Assembly: GCF_002776525.5 (NCBI RefSeq)
Contig: NC_045439.1
Coordinates: 121,053,300-121,117,299 of the forward strand
Length of the DNA stretch: 64,000 nucleotides
Reading direction: 5' to 3'
Origin: Piliocolobus tephrosceles
Lineage: Eukaryota; Chordata; Mammalia; Primates; Cercopithecidae
Made by a program: the position numbers and the translations under genes. Positions 29,096-41,199 of the stretch are shown here, piece after piece. How positions within the stretch are numbered: the first letter of the stretch is position 1; every line of letters starts with the position of its first letter. Under the pieces are notes generated by a model. The model was given only the letters and a program-made list of their open reading frames with translations, was not told where the DNA came from and did not search any database.

Positions 29096-29206
29096 TAAAA
29101 ATAAGAGCGCCGAGATCTTGGATTATTTTAGCGAACTATTTTAGAGTAACAAGAAGTAATATAACAAAATCTGTCAGAAAACAAGTCTTCAAGACAGGTG
29201 TGGTAT

Positions 29207-29233
29207 TTTTGTTTGTTTGTTTGTTTGTTTTTG
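29207..29233. repeat. (GTTT)n microsatellite
   Basis: About six GTTT units. Confidence 0.9.
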
Positions 29234-30364
29234 ACAAATTGAGGGTAATGCAGAAATGGCACTAAAATTTTGGTTTCCATAATCAGTTAAGGATTGTGCT
29301 ATAAGTATTCCTGTCTCTAGTTTCTTTTTCTCACTTCCTGACTCACCCTAGTTTTTGTTCTGCTGTTAACATTTTTCACAGAAGTGTGTCAGGGAGAGAA
29401 AGAGGTGGCTTCATAGGCCTGAACACCAGCACAAAGGGAAGGGTCCAGCATTGGGTGGGCACAAGAGTTTCCAGGGGGTGAAAAACCTCTGTTGATCTCT
29501 CCCTTGCCTTTTACAAAAATGAGATTTTTAAAAATCTGCCAAATGTCTTATGGAGTGCTAGGTAAATGTTCTGAGTTTTAGAGTATGAAAATATTTCAGA
29601 TTGTCCAGTCTTTTGGCAATATCTTCAACTCTACATTTTATTTAAAATGTGTATATTCATCTTACAATTATTTTTACCATGTTGATTTGCTCATCTATAA
29701 ATGTATGCTGCTTAAGTAGTAGTTTAAATGTAAATTTTAATGAATGCTATGAATCAGTGCCTAATTTGCACATTTTATTAATTACCTGTGGTTTGGGATA
29801 ATCCATCCAAGATGTTCCCTATTACCCTGGGTAATTAAGAGTTGACCTATTTTCAAATTTTTGCGGCTCAAATAGAATGAATTCCAGTCAATTTTCTTTC
29901 TTAATAGAAAAACCATCATTTATTTAAATAGTCCATCAGCCATAATTGGAATATGAAATCTTGGGATGAAAATTGACTTTCAAAGGTCATAGAGTCCATC
30001 CTCTACCTCTGGGTAGACTGTCAAACCAGCCAGCAAATATATTCCATCTTTTACAGCTTATTTGTAAAATGTAGCCAAGAATGTGCACCAGCCAGAGGAG
30101 CAACCTGTTTCTCCCTCCTAACCATCTGAGTCCTTGCCCTAAAGAAAGGTCAATCAGGCAGTTACCAATATTTGCCGAAATAAACATGTATGCAAATACA
30201 GACAGACACTGTATCCACATACCCTCACACAGAGGCATGACAATGAAGTTTCACGCAGCTTGGGTGCACTCCCCCTCAACATTCTCTTCCTTGGGTGTGA
30301 ATCGTGCTCTTTTTATGCCTAAGGAAGGATCAGGCATTTCCTTGTGAGACTTTTCCCCCCACTC
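29234..30364. other. anonymous non-coding DNA
   Basis: No repeat or gene was recognised. Around 29755-29835 there are clustered homeodomain-like sites ('attaattacc', 'gggataatcc', 'gggtaattaa'). Confidence 0.45.
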
Positions 30365-30365
30365 A

Positions 30366-30391
30366 AAAAAAAAAAAAAAAAAGAAAAAAAA
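30366..30391. repeat. A-rich simple repeat
   Basis: About 26 bases of A with one G interruption. No attached retroelement was recognised. Confidence 0.9.
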
Positions 30392-30819
30392 AGCTAACTT
30401 TAAATTGTGGGCCATATTCTACATTTACAAGATCCAGGGATAGCTTTGCTATAGACACTTCCCTGTGTGGGAATGGGAAATTTTTTTTCCAACATATTAT
30501 GCACTTGTCTCTATCTTTTTGTTAAGGACCCTAGATGCACAATGGACCAACGGTTATTCAAGGGCTTCTCCCAGGTCTTCTCTAGGCTGTTATGTCCATT
30601 TCTGAACCACTGTACCCCTTGAGTTTTCTTACAAACCTCTTGCAACCCGTCATCCTGGAATTTCTGTGACATTATTTACCTCACCCTGTCCATTGCCAGG
30701 CAAACCATATACCAAGTTCACTTTCTAGAATGTAGAGGACTTCTCTTGCCCATCTTCCATTAGAGCCAATGACACCTACTTGTCATCTTCTGTCTCCTTG
30801 GACTTCCTACTCTCAAAGA

Positions 30820-31080
30820 CTGGCGTTGGCCTCGGCCTTTGACTTGATATGAAACTGCATACTGAGTGCTGGTACAGAAAGCCTGCCCTTCAGTTCCCCT
30901 GCCTGAATCCTGCTCTTCTCACCCAAAACTTAATCTACCCACAGTCTTCCCCACCTCGGTTGATTAAAAACTCCTAATTGCCAGTTGCTTAAGCCAGGAA
31001 TCTCAAAGTCATCCTTGATTCCTCTCTTTCTCTCACATCACGTATCCAACTTGTACTCTCAAAATACTGAATAATTTTTG
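30820..31080 (+). mobile_element. L2 (plus), upstream part of a split copy
   Basis: 'cacagtcttccccacctcgg', 'ttgccagttgcttaagcc' and 'agtcatccttgattcctc' follow the L2 consensus order. The copy is cut by an Alu and an MLT1 LTR and resumes near 31860. L2 is an ancient mammalian LINE. Confidence 0.78.
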
Positions 31081-31385
31081 ACTGGGCATGATGGCTCACA
31101 CTTTGGGTTTACAAAGTATAATCCCAGTACTTTGGGAGGCTGAGGCAGGAGGATCCCTTGAGCCCAGGGTTTCAAGACCACCCTAGGCAATATAAAAATA
31201 CCCCTTCTTTAAAAAAAAAAAAAAAACTGACAAATTAGCTGATTAGCAGGGCATGGTGGTACATGCCTATAGCCCCAGTTACTCAGGAGCCTGAGGCAGG
31301 AAGACAACTTGAGCCCTGATGTTCGAGGCTCCAGTGAGCTATGATTGTGCCTGAGTGACAGAGTAAGACCCTGTCTCATAAAGAA
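31081..31385 (+). mobile_element. AluJ (plus)
   Basis: A diverged Alu from 'actgggcatgatggctcac' to 'gaccctgtctcataaag', with a 17-A linker near 31212-31226. A short insertion 'ttgggtttacaaag' sits near 31103-31118. 'tactgaataattttt' and 'tactaaatactttttt' may be the aged target duplication. Confidence 0.88.
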
Positions 31386-31439
31386 AGGTACTAAATACTT
31401 TTTTGGTGGATCAAAAACTTGTATACAAACTCCTCCTAC

Positions 31440-31860
31440 CCCAGGATGCAGGTTCCTTTGCAAAGTAACTTTGCTATTCCTCCCATCATGACATGCAGTC
31501 TATTTCCCTCACCACTTATATCTAAACTGCCCTTGTGACTTGGTTTAAAAACCTAGAATGTGGCAGAAGTGATATTATGTAACTTCAAGGTAGGTACTTT
31601 GTAGCATCCACACTCCCTCTCTTGGAATACTCCCTAAGGCCACCACATAAGGAGGCTGGCGTAGCACTGGGGGATGAAAGGCTAGAGGCTGGATGTAGGA
31701 GAACCAAGGTCCCCTGGCCTCATGAGGGAGTCAGCCTTGCAGCAGATGCAGTCACATGAATGAGTCCAGAAGAACCAGTTGGCCAGCCCACAGAATGAGG
31801 ATAAATAACACATCATTTTAAACCACTTGGTTTTAAGGCAGTGTTATCCAGCAATGATGA
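31440..31860 (+). mobile_element. MLT1-type MaLR LTR (plus) inserted in L2
   Basis: 'tagaatgtggcagaagtga', 'aggccaccacataaggag', and a 3' end with 'aaaccacttggttttaagg' followed by 'gtgttatccagcaatgatg' match MLT1-like LTR order. L2 sequence flanks it on both sides. No internal retroviral sequence is seen. Confidence 0.6.
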
Positions 31861-32565
31861 TGTTCACTTCTCACTACCTGCACTGCTGCTTGCACTGCTG
31901 CCATTTTGATTGGAGCCACCAGCTAGAATCACTTCAGTAGCTTCTGCCTGGTCTTCCTCCTCCTGTCCTTGGCCCGTACAGCCTCTTCTCAACACCACCC
32001 CTAAGTGATTGCTTCAAAATACAAGCCAGATCATGTCATTCTGCTACGCTACTGAGGGCTCTTATTTTCATTCTGAGTGAGTGCCCAAGTACTATGATGA
32101 CCAGTGTGGTTCAACATGGCTCAGCCCCCACATCTCTCTGACCTCACCTCTTGTTCTGCCCTCTCTCATTCACTCTGCTTCAGCCACACTGGCACCCTAT
32201 GTTGCTGAACATGCCAGATATGTGCCCACCTTTGGGCCTTTGCATTGGCTGTTTTATCTGCCTACAGTGCTCCTCTTCAAATCTCTGCTCAAATACCACC
32301 TTCTCCATGAAGCCTACTCTGACAACCTTATTTAAAATTGCACTTTTCATCCTGCCTAGGACTCCTAGTCATCCATATCCTTTCTACATCTCTTATTACT
32401 TTCTATTATGCTACAAATTAACTTACTGTGCTTATTGCCTGTCTTCCCCCATGAAAGCAGAGATTTGTCTATTTTGTTCAATTATGCATTTCAAACATCT
32501 CGAACAGTGCTTGGCATATAAAAATATTGAATATTTGTTAATATTTATTGAATGAATACTAATTA
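31861..32565 (+). mobile_element. L2 (plus), downstream part
   Basis: 'ctgcctggtcttcctcctcc', 'ccagatcatgtcattctgc', 'ttcagccacactggcaccc', 'tttgggcctttgcattggc' and the end 'atatttattgaatgaat' run in L2 order to its 3' terminus. Two overlapping open frames here (32081-32335, 32151-32555) arise from the low-stop L2 3' end and are not genes. Confidence 0.9.
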
Positions 32566-32925
32566 TTTACAGAAAAGTTCATTGGAATTTTTGGTAATTA
32601 ATTGCAAAGTTTAACAAATCTTAGTGGTTTTCAGGAATTCTGTGAATATTTTACTTGAATTTTTTTAATGTGCTTTAGCCATTTTGATAAATGGTATGGA
32701 AAATACATTTTTAGATATGGTATTGACCAAATTTTGTGTTACTCAAAATGGCCTCATTATTGTCATGGATTGAAGCATAGCAGATGTTTCTTCCCATTTT
32801 CCCCTCCTCTCTTTCTGTCCTAAAGCACCTCTGCACATTTGAGTTTTCTCAAATGGGTCTCCCATAGACCTACCTTGATGCTCCATGCTGCACTGTGAGC
32901 TCGGGTGCCCACAGGAAATGGCTAA
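32566..32925. other. anonymous non-coding DNA
   Basis: No gene or family recognised in this short AT-rich spacer. Confidence 0.45.
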
Positions 32926-32929
32926 AGTG

Positions 32930-33240
32930 GTTTACCATGGAAACATGGGAAGAAGCCAAGAAGAAAGAAAATGAAGGAACCAGAAACAGCCCCTGGAAAT
33001 CAGAAAAGGGCAACTAGAATTCCCAGAATGATGGCAAAGGGAGTCCCAGAAGCACTTAGGTGGACTGCAAACAGTCTACACGTTTCTAGAAAAGGAAAAA
33101 AAAAAGAATGGATCTGATTAACTGGCAGATTTGACAAAGTGAAAAATCAAGAGGCACTTTACAAAACTGTTTACAAAGCTGTTGGAGGGTGTAGGAGGAC
33201 CCAGTCTCAGGCTGAAAGAAAGTAGGCTAAAGAAAAAAAA
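32930..33240 (+). mobile_element. possible HAL1/L1M fragment (plus)
   Basis: 'attcccagaatgatggcaaa' and 'agggagtcccagaagcac' resemble the end of the HAL1 coding region. This piece is followed by L1M ORF2 sequence from about 33295. Assignment is tentative. Confidence 0.45.
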
Positions 33241-33294
33241 TGAAACAACGATTAACAATTATTAACAACTAAAATAGATATAATAAAAATCACT

Positions 33295-34245
33295 CCTCAT
33301 CTACAAAAAATCCTTATAGTAAACACCATACTTAATGGTAAAGTATTGAAATCATTCTCCCTGAAATCAAGAACAAGAAAAGATGTTTGCTTTTACCTCA
33401 TCTATTCGATTTTGAAGTGGATATCCTAGCTAGTACAGTAATGCAAAGAAAAGAAACAGTATAAAGATTGTAAGGGAAAAACCATTACTACCATTATTTG
33501 CACACAACATAGTTTTGCACTTAGAAAATCCAGCAGAGTCTACGGGTGAAATATTACAACTAATAAATGATTTTTAAAAGTCTCTAGATACAAAATCAAT
33601 ATACAAAAGTAAACTGTATTTCTACATGCTAGCAACAAACAACTGGATTTTTTGTTTTACTTCTACCCTTTATAATAGCTTCAAAAATATCAATCAAATA
33701 CAGGAATGAATCTAATGCAACTTATACAAGACTTCTATCTGGAAAGCATTTATAAGAGAAATTAAAGCTACTCATATAAATGGTAAAACGTACCATGTCT
33801 GAATACTAGAAAACTCAATACTGTAAAGCTTCAGATCTCCTCAAACTTTTCCATAGATTAAATGCAATTTCAATTAAAATCCCAGGAGGTTTATTTCTTT
33901 GGTTGTTGGTTTTTGGCTTTGGTGGTGGTGGTTGTTTTTGTTTTCAATTATTGATATTAAGAAGCTGATGCTGAACTAAAACTTGTATGGACATAAAAAC
34001 CCTTCAGAATGCCCAAAGCAAACTTAAAAGAAAAATAAATTTAGAGGATTTTCAGATTGCAAGGGTTAATAAATAACAGTTATAAAGATGGAATGGATGA
34101 AAGGATAGACAAATAGAAAAATGTCACAAAATAGAGTGCAGAAACAGATTCACAAATATACAGTTGGCTAATATACAAAGAAAGTGGTGGCACTTTCCAC
34201 CACAGTGCAGGGGGAAAGGAAGTACTTCTCAGTAAACAGTCTGAC
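33295..34245 (+). mobile_element. L1M ORF2 reverse-transcriptase region (plus), degenerate
   Basis: Order of motifs: 'aaacaccatacttaatggt', 'tatcctagctagtacagta', 'cagcagagtctacgggtga', 'aattaaaatcccaggaggt', 'tacagttggctaatataca'. These track the RT and post-RT part of L1 ORF2, heavily mutated. A reverse L1 tail begins at 34259. Confidence 0.82.
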
Positions 34246-34258
34246 TCGAAATTAAATT

Positions 34259-34624
34259 AATTTTTTTTTAACTTTTCGTTTAAGTTTAAGGGCACATGTG
34301 TGGGTTTGTTACATAGGTAAACTTGTGTCATGAAAGTTTGTTGCACAGATTACTTCATCACCCAGGTATTAAGCCTAGTACCCACTAGTTATTTTTCCTG
34401 ATCCTCTCCCTTCTCCCACCGTCCCTCCTCCAATAGGCCCCAGTGTGCGTTATTCCCCTCTTTGTGTCCATGGGGTCTCATCAGTTAGTTCCCATTTATA
34501 AGTGAGAACATGTGGTATTTGGTTTTCTGTTTCACATTAATCTGCTAAGAGTAAAGGCCTCCAGCTCCATTCCTGTCCCTGCAAAAGACATGATCTCATT
34601 CTTTTTTATGGCTGCATAGAATCA
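34259..34624 (-). mobile_element. L1P 3' end (minus), 5'-truncated
   Basis: A poly-T start at 34259-34270, then 'gggtttgttacataggtaaa', 'cactagttatttttcctga' and 'gtgagaacatgtggtattt', the reverse of an L1P 3'UTR. It is truncated at 34624 within the ORF2 end ('ttttttatggctgcataga'). Confidence 0.9.
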
Positions 34625-36735
34625 TATTAACAAAGTTTTAAGAAAGAATCTCACAGGATAAACAGGACAAACTGATAATAAAACGTAGACAAAGAAACAG
34701 TGTTTTTGTGCTCCGGATCTATTACAAACAACTGGTTTCCTCGTCTGCAGATGAAGTGTAGTTTTTGATCCTAAGAAAGGAACTCATTGCATTTTCTTTG
34801 TATCTAGGCCCATCTTTGACTTTTGCAGGAAAAGGGCTGGCAGGTATATGAAACTTTCTTAGGAAAGGAGGGCTCTGAAGACAATTGGATGGACCTCTTT
34901 TGCTAGATTTTGTTAGGTCTTTTGAAAAATTCCAGCAGTTCTAAACCTATCTCTATACTCTTTCCAAATTATTCCCAGTTCCTGGTGATAACCAGACTGC
35001 TACTTGTTATTTTTTGAATGGCACTTAAAGAGTAAATATGCTCCAAATCTGAAATGTTAAATTCCATGTATAACAGGAGGAGTCTTTTTATTTTATGGTA
35101 TCTTTCCAAAAGCAATACTGTCATTCACTAATTTTAGTTAAAATATTTTAAACTAGTTTTTTCTATCACTTAAGCCATTTCTTGAGGTAGTAATAAAAAC
35201 TTATTTACTCCGAATTTAAGAGTCAAGAAAGAATGTTTTTTGCGCTCTTCACTGTATTCCAAGGGAGCTTCCAATCAGATTACACACCATTTTGAGAATC
35301 TATCAAAGGAAATCTAGACTTCAAAAAGAATATAGTTTAAATGATTCTGATTTTTCTCTACCTATATTTATAAAATTAACTTTGAAACTCTCTTGAACTT
35401 CTGCATTGTTTGAATTCTAGTACCCACTACAGTGCCATGCTCCCTCCAGACACTCAATAAATGTTAATTGAATTGAATTGAAATTTAATGTGAAGCCTTT
35501 GAGGGAACTAAATCTTCTACTTTTTTGTAGCTTTTTGCTTTACACCAAGGAGTCTTTTCCCTGAGTGTATTGTAAATTAATTATAGAATTTAATGTTTAA
35601 ATGAAGGCAAAGCAACTCAATACACAGCTTGAAAAAGCTGAAAATAAAAACTCTCCCTGTGATAATCAAACTGCTTTGATACTTTTGCAATAATTCTCTT
35701 CAGCAGAAAATCAAATGGATAATAGTCTGTGTGCTTAGCATATTCTTGCCATCACAATAATAGCTCTTTGGAAACAGGTTCCAAAGGGAAATGCTATTGA
35801 GTATTACATCGATTCACATTGACAATTTGTGAGAGAACATGGAGCTGTGTGCCATAAAGTGCATTTATGAAAGGCAGTGCTTACCCAAATTATCTCTGAC
35901 TAAATCTGAAATAGGAATGACAGATCTTCAGCCCTTTCCACAATGGTAAAGAGCCAATTTCCTTTACCTTTGTTTTTACTTGATTTTATTTTTGATGAGC
36001 AGTCAATGCTTCAGGATTAATCATCTTCCCTGTGAAACAGAAGATGAGCTGAACTGAAAAGAGAAGTTCTGAATTCCCAGAAGACTGTTGATTAGGACAT
36101 TTCCTCCCTAAGTCTTCCTATTTCTTATTCTGGATCCTCATGCTCTTGTTCTTCCTTGTCAAGGTATTGGGAAAAGAGAGGTGGGAGGGAAAGTGCTCTT
36201 GCATGGAAGGAGAGAGTTTTACGTGACCCTCTGAGGATGTGTATATGGCAAAAACTGGACTAGGTGGAATCTCCTCTACTAGCTTTTTGGTCTCAAGCCA
36301 ATATAAAAGATCAAATATAGAAGAAAGCTATTCTCTTCACCCTGAGGTATACATTGCCTAGAATAAGGAAAAGAATTAGATGTTCTCATTTTAATTGTGG
36401 TGACAAAAGTAATCTGTCACTTGCAAGAATAGAAAAAGAAATCTTAGATATTTCTATCACTTTTACAGGAGATTTTATAACGTAATTCAGAGACTCCCTG
36501 CTTCATTTGGGGAAAATGTCAAAATATGTATGTAACTCAGATGTGTCCAGAACTGTAGATGGCCTCTCCTCTTGTCTCAAGCCCACTTAAAGCAGACCTC
36601 AGGAGCAAATCCAACACCACAAAACATTAAGGAGTGTATTAGAATTACTGAAAATTGGGTGAAGAGGCTGAGGAATGGCACATTATATGTAAAAATAATT
36701 TTCAAATTTCTAATACATATCTCTGTGGCCTTGTT
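34625..36735. other. anonymous DNA, few recognisable repeats
   Basis: About 2.1 kb without a clear family, apart from a possible MIR or L2 tail at 35410-35485 ('cactcaataaatgtt' followed by (AATTG)n). No gene supported. Confidence 0.45.
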
Positions 36736-36737
36736 CT

Positions 36738-37200
36738 GTGGTGGCTAGCCTCCAGGATGGACCCCACTGATCCATGTTTCCTGACTTTTATGCCCTTGAG
36801 TATTCTCCTCCTATACTAAATCAGCACTGGCTCTGAGTGATCAAGAGTATACAGTGGAAGCATGGCTTCCAACTTGACCTCTTGGATTGCTTGCTCTGGG
36901 GAAAGCCAGTTATTGTGTTATGTGGACACTCAAGCAGCTCCATGCAGCAGCCCACATGGAGAACTGAAGCCTCGAGTCAACAGCCAGTACTACCTTACCA
37001 GCTATGCTAGTGAGTTCTCCAGCACCCTCATCAAATTTTCAGGTGTCTGAAGCCCCAACCAGGATATGATTGCAACTGCATGAGAGACTGCCCAAACAAA
37101 TCTAAGAATTCCTGACTCACAGAATCTGTGAATATAGCAAGTTTTCATTTTATGTCACTAAGTTTCGGAGTAATTTGTATGCAACATTGAATAGATGGAA
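36738..37200 (+). mobile_element. MLT1-like MaLR LTR (plus)
   Basis: It starts 'tggtggctagcctccagga' and ends with 'tttatgtcactaagtttcgg' and 'gtatgcaacattgaata', an order shared with MLT1-type LTRs. A 62-codon open frame (36862-37050) lies inside it and is not a gene. Confidence 0.6.
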
Positions 37201-38871
37201 CACCTCCCATCTCCAACACTCCCCTCTAGCTGCCACTTACCTCTTCACCCTTTCTCTATATGGCTTAGAGGCACCTTTCCTACCTCCTGAATTGTCAGAG
37301 GTAATGCCGCTCCTCTTTCCCCATCTCCCCAACCCCCTTGGCCTTTTTACGCAGAACAATTTAGCTCTCTCATGTTCTCTTATTCCTTTCAGTAGACATA
37401 GCTACGCTCTCTCTTAATAGTGCCATTTCTTTTAAATAATATAAAATAATTCCCCAGTAATTATTTTTCTTTTACCTACAGAAGTCTTGATCTTACTTTT
37501 TAAAATTGAGACTGACATCTGTTGCCATTAGCACTTTTAGGTCTCAAATTTACTTAGATGGAATAGTTCTGTTTTTAAAACTTCATTAAACCAAATTTAA
37601 AAGTAAATAAACAAGTCCATCTCATTGAAACTAAAATGTTAACAAACATGAAGATTTTTTTCACCATATACATTTTGTGTGTGTGTGTCCTCACTATCCA
37701 GCATTATACTCAACTGAGTATGTGATTATACTGAGAAATGTGATTTCAATTACCTTCATTCATCTTAGCATGTTGTGATTTATTGTGCAGTATTTGCCAA
37801 GCCTTAGAAAAAAATAATTTGCCCAAAAGATAAATCTGTATCTTTATAGTTGAAATTATGTGTTGGAAATTTTGGTGGGTAATGTGGGCTTTCTGAAAAT
37901 AAATAAATCTTTAATTTTTTCCAAAATATGTAATGTTTTCTTTCTGTTCTATTGCTCTAAATTCAAGTGTCTCTTGCTTTAAAGTACTTATAAAGAGGAA
38001 AGAAAGAACTTCTATTTAAATTTTGCATAAACAATTTATTTTCATTCTAGCCTTAAATTGTAAAAACACTGGTTTCTAAATTTAATTCCATTTCCAAAAC
38101 TACCTAGCACTTGCAGCTTCCCTAATTCTTCCCAGCACCTCACGAAGCCTCCTCAGCCTTTGCTGGTATTTGGCAGCCTTCAAATTCTCACAGCAAGTAT
38201 CACCATCTTGCCGAATTTTCTGATCCCTATCATTTCACTTCTTTACCATTGTTTTATGTTGTTGTTTTCTTCACTCTACTCTAGAGCACAAAAATTGACT
38301 GTCTTGGTTGATAATATATATTCAAAGGTTAAAATCAGAAGTTTGTTACTTTTTTCTAAATCTTTTTATTACTGTTTAGGAAAAAAGTATTCTTCATTTT
38401 GCAGGAAATAGCAGTCTTCTGTTAATTAACAGATAACATTTAATTAAAATCTAATGATGCCATATACTTACATTATGCCTACATAAATAAGCTCAAAGAT
38501 AAGTTTTAGAATTGTTCTAATTCATTCTTGGTGCTCTAATTTATTTCTGTAATTTCACCTCAATTCTACATCTGTGTGGTAGACAAAAGCGGAAATTATT
38601 TCAGCAGTATTTCAGGGAGAGATAAATGGGGTCCTTATGAAATTTTCTTTCCTAATTACATGTGTATTTGTGGCCACTCCCCTTCTCTTTTACCCAAAGC
38701 CCGTGTAGCATGTGTTTATGAAGATTCAGATGCCTGTAACAGTGAATTCAAGGTAGCAATCACCCTGATGTTGGTCCCAAGATTGTTTTAAAAAACGAAA
38801 AACATATCAAGTTAGCAGATACACGCAAAGAGAAAAATACTTCAAACTTCTGATAAGTAAAGGGTCTAAGA
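37201..38871. other. anonymous non-coding DNA
   Basis: AT-rich with no recognised family. A short (GT)6 tract lies at 37676-37688. Open frames at 37175-37417, 38160-38411 and 38576-38791 lack domains. Confidence 0.45.
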
Positions 38872-39015
38872 CAGCATTATCCAAAGAACTTTCTGCAAGG
38901 TTGTGAGTATTCACCACTTGAAATGTGGCTAGTCTGACTGAGGAACTGAGTTTTTAATTTTATTTACATTTAAATAACCACATGGGGTTAGGGGCTGTTA
39001 TTTTGGACAGTACAG
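38872..39015 (+). mobile_element. hAT-Charlie MITE (MER-type), internally deleted
   Basis: The ends are inverted: 'cagcattatccaaa' at the left and 'tttggacagtacag' at the right. Inside is 'cttgaaatgtggctagtc' and 'gaggaactgagtttttaat', a well-known mammalian MER element. Flanks 'gtctaaga' and 'gttgagaa' could be a diverged 8-bp duplication, as expected for hAT. Confidence 0.75.
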
Positions 39016-39099
39016 GTTGAGAAGCTAAAAGGGACCTAGTTTTGTTTCAGTGCCTCATGGGGGAGGTGGGAGAGAATAAAAGCTCTAACTTGGAGAAGC

Positions 39100-39250
39100 T
39101 GAACAGTGAAGTGGAGAGAGCACAAGACGAAATATGCAAGAACAGGCATCCCGGGCCCCGGTTGCTCCATGAGCTGGAGCAAGTCATTTGGCCCTTTGTT
39201 TCCCATCTGTGAGTTGGGAGCATAACTACGTCTGGCTCATTTCACAAATT
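39100..39250 (+). repeat. MIR (plus), diverged
   Basis: 'gcaagtcatttggccctttg' and 'tttcccatctgtgagttgg' match the conserved MIR region. The boundaries are approximate. Confidence 0.6.
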
Positions 39251-39680
39251 TTCAGTGATACTCCAAATAAGACCACCAAGAAGAAAACCTGAAATTGTAG
39301 TTCAGACTCATTCAGAGGTACGGTCTTGTGCTATTGTTCATTGACTCAGGGTAAGTTCCAAAAGGGAAAATAGGAGGAAAAAGTTTTCCTTTGTATATAA
39401 CCAGTTCTCTTAATCAGATTCCCCAAAAGTAAATATGAGAGGGAGATTTCTATGCTAGTGATTTATTAAGAAACTGCTCCCAGAGAAACCAGGAAAAGAA
39501 TGAGGAAGCAGGACAGGAAAGGGGACGAGGACAAGCCAAGTCCCAAGCTTTACCAGATTCTCGGGGCAGCTCTGGGGTATGAAGTTTGTCTCAGCTTAAG
39601 GTTAGGGAGTTGGACTTTCATAGCCCTCATCACATAAGGCTATGAAAGCCCATGACTTCCTGGAGGACATAAAACTCCAA
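39251..39680. other. anonymous non-coding DNA
   Basis: No family recognised. An imperfect inverted pair 'ttcatagccc' / 'ggctatgaa' lies at about 39617-39646. Confidence 0.4.
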
Positions 39681-39694
39681 GCACTTTCAGCTCA

Positions 39695-39725
<31 letters not shown>

Positions 39726-39851
39726 CTGTGTGTGTGTGTACACCCTCATGCACATATACATGCATGGATGCACTTTCAGCTCGCGTGTGTGTGTGTATGT
39801 GTGAGTTTGTGTACCCTCATGCACATATACATGTATGGATTCACTTTCAGC

Positions 39852-39889
<38 letters not shown>

Positions 39890-39917
39890 CCTCATCCACA
39901 TACACATACATGGATGC
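39681..39917. repeat. minisatellite: three units each with a (TG)n core
   Basis: Units start at 39681, 39770 and 39841 (89, 71 and 77 bp). Each begins with 'cactttcagct', runs through a TG tract of different length, and ends with 'accctcatgcacatata' plus 'catggatg' or similar. Several overlapping open frames (VCVCV or THTHT repeats) are artefacts. Confidence 0.92.
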
Positions 39918-40145
39918 TATGGACAGCATGAAGCACTTCTAGTACGCCAAATACAAGGAACTTCAGAAAGGTTATAGAAAAATAGAATTATAAGATAAAA
40001 ATCAAAACTATAAACTTTATTTCTCAACGTAAGTTCCATCAAGTTTAGGACACTTTTATAAGCGATGATATCAGCCATTTAGTCCATCCCTAAACAACTG
40101 AGGGTCCTGAGAATTTAGCCATGTCAATGAAGACTTTTTTTTACA

Positions 40146-40397
40146 TTACAAACTGAAGAAAAATTGGTACCCTTTGAAGATTTTTTTTAAGATTAGGAAA
40201 CAAAATAAGTCAGAGAGAGTCAAATAAAAACTGTAAGGTGGACACCTTATGATTTTCCATGAAAATTCTTGCAAAATTTCCTTTGTTTGATGAGAGGAAG
40301 GAGCAAGATTATTGTCGTGGTGGAGAAAGACTCCAGTGAAGCTCTCCTGGGTGTTTTTCTGCTGAAGCTTGGGCTCATTTTCCCAAAACGCTCTCAT
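40146..40397 (-). pseudogene. mariner transposase, C-terminal catalytic part
   Basis: The 83-codon frame holds 'GVFLHHDNNLAPSSH', the second catalytic-aspartate motif, and 'PPYSFYLTLSD', the decayed form of the usual 'YSPDLAPSD' block. The two aspartates (codons 28 and 63) are separated by 34 residues, exactly the mariner DD34D spacing. The first motif D of 'YSPD' is changed to Y. Downstream remains 'LKKIFKGYQF'. Frameshifts and stops separate it from the rest, so it cannot act. Confidence 0.9.
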
Positions 40398-40540
40398 AAT
40401 AAGCAGAAGTTATCATTCGTTGGCCTTCCAGAAAGTCAACAAGCAAAATGGCTTGAGCATCTCAAAAAAACTGTTGTCATGACCTTTGCTCTTGATTGAT
40501 CTGCTCCGGCTTTGACTGGACCACCTCTAATGTTTGATAG

Positions 40541-40732
40541 TCATTGCTCTGGTTGTGCTTTAGTTTCAGGATTGTACTGATAAAGCCATGTTTCATCTCC
40601 TGTTACGATTCTTGGAACCAATGCTTTAGGAAATTGATTCCATTTATTTAAAAGTACCATTGAAAGCTCTGCTCTTGTCTGCAGCTGGTCTAGGTGAAAC
40701 AGTTCTCTATCCATCATGTGGAGTTTACTCAA
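40541..40732 (-). pseudogene. mariner transposase, first catalytic D region
   Basis: This encodes 'DQLQTRAELSMVLLNKW' and 'RIVTGDETWLYQYNPETK', the latter being the first catalytic block of mariner transposases, with the aspartate at codon 46. It lies about 94 codons upstream of the second aspartate, consistent with the family. It is a separate frame from the C-terminal piece. Confidence 0.92.
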
Positions 40733-40872
40733 CTTTTTCAGTCAGAACAGCGTAAGCTACACCAATTGAGATGTCTATTGTGTTGGCTATTTTTTCTGCT
40801 GTTAATCATCAATCCTCTTCAATTAGGGCACAAACAAGATTAATTTTTTCCTCAAAAATGTATGTGGATAGT

Positions 40873-41176
40873 CCAGGCGCAGTGGCTCACGCTTGTAATC
40901 CCAGCACTTTGGGAGGCCGAGGTGGGTGGATCATGAGGTCAGGAGATCAAGACCATCTGGCTAACAGGGTGAAACCCCGTCTCTACAAAAAATACAAAAA
41001 AAAACTAGCCGGGCATGGTGGCAGGCACCTGTGGTCCCAGCTACTCAGAGGCTGAGGCAGGAGAATAGCATGAACACAGGAAGCAGAGCTTGCAGTGAGT
41101 CGAGATCTCACCACTGCACTCCAGCCTGGGCCACAGACTGAGACTCAGTCTAAAAAAAAAAAAAAAAAAAAAAATT
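40873..41176 (+). mobile_element. AluY (plus) inside mariner
   Basis: A full-length Alu with a 24-A-rich tail. Perfect 12-bp target duplication 'tatgtggatagt' at 40861-40872 and 41177-41188. The mariner frame resumes after it. Confidence 0.96.
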
Positions 41177-41199
41177 TATGTGGATAGTCTGACATTGTG

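Noticed and set aside
29755..29835. Homeodomain-site cluster as an enhancer
   Set aside because: AT-rich DNA gives such sites by chance; without conservation data it cannot be supported.
32081..32555. Two overlapping open frames of 84 and 134 codons
   Set aside because: Both lie inside the L2 3' region.
36862..37050. Possible exon with a 62-codon frame
   Set aside because: It lies inside an MLT1-like LTR.
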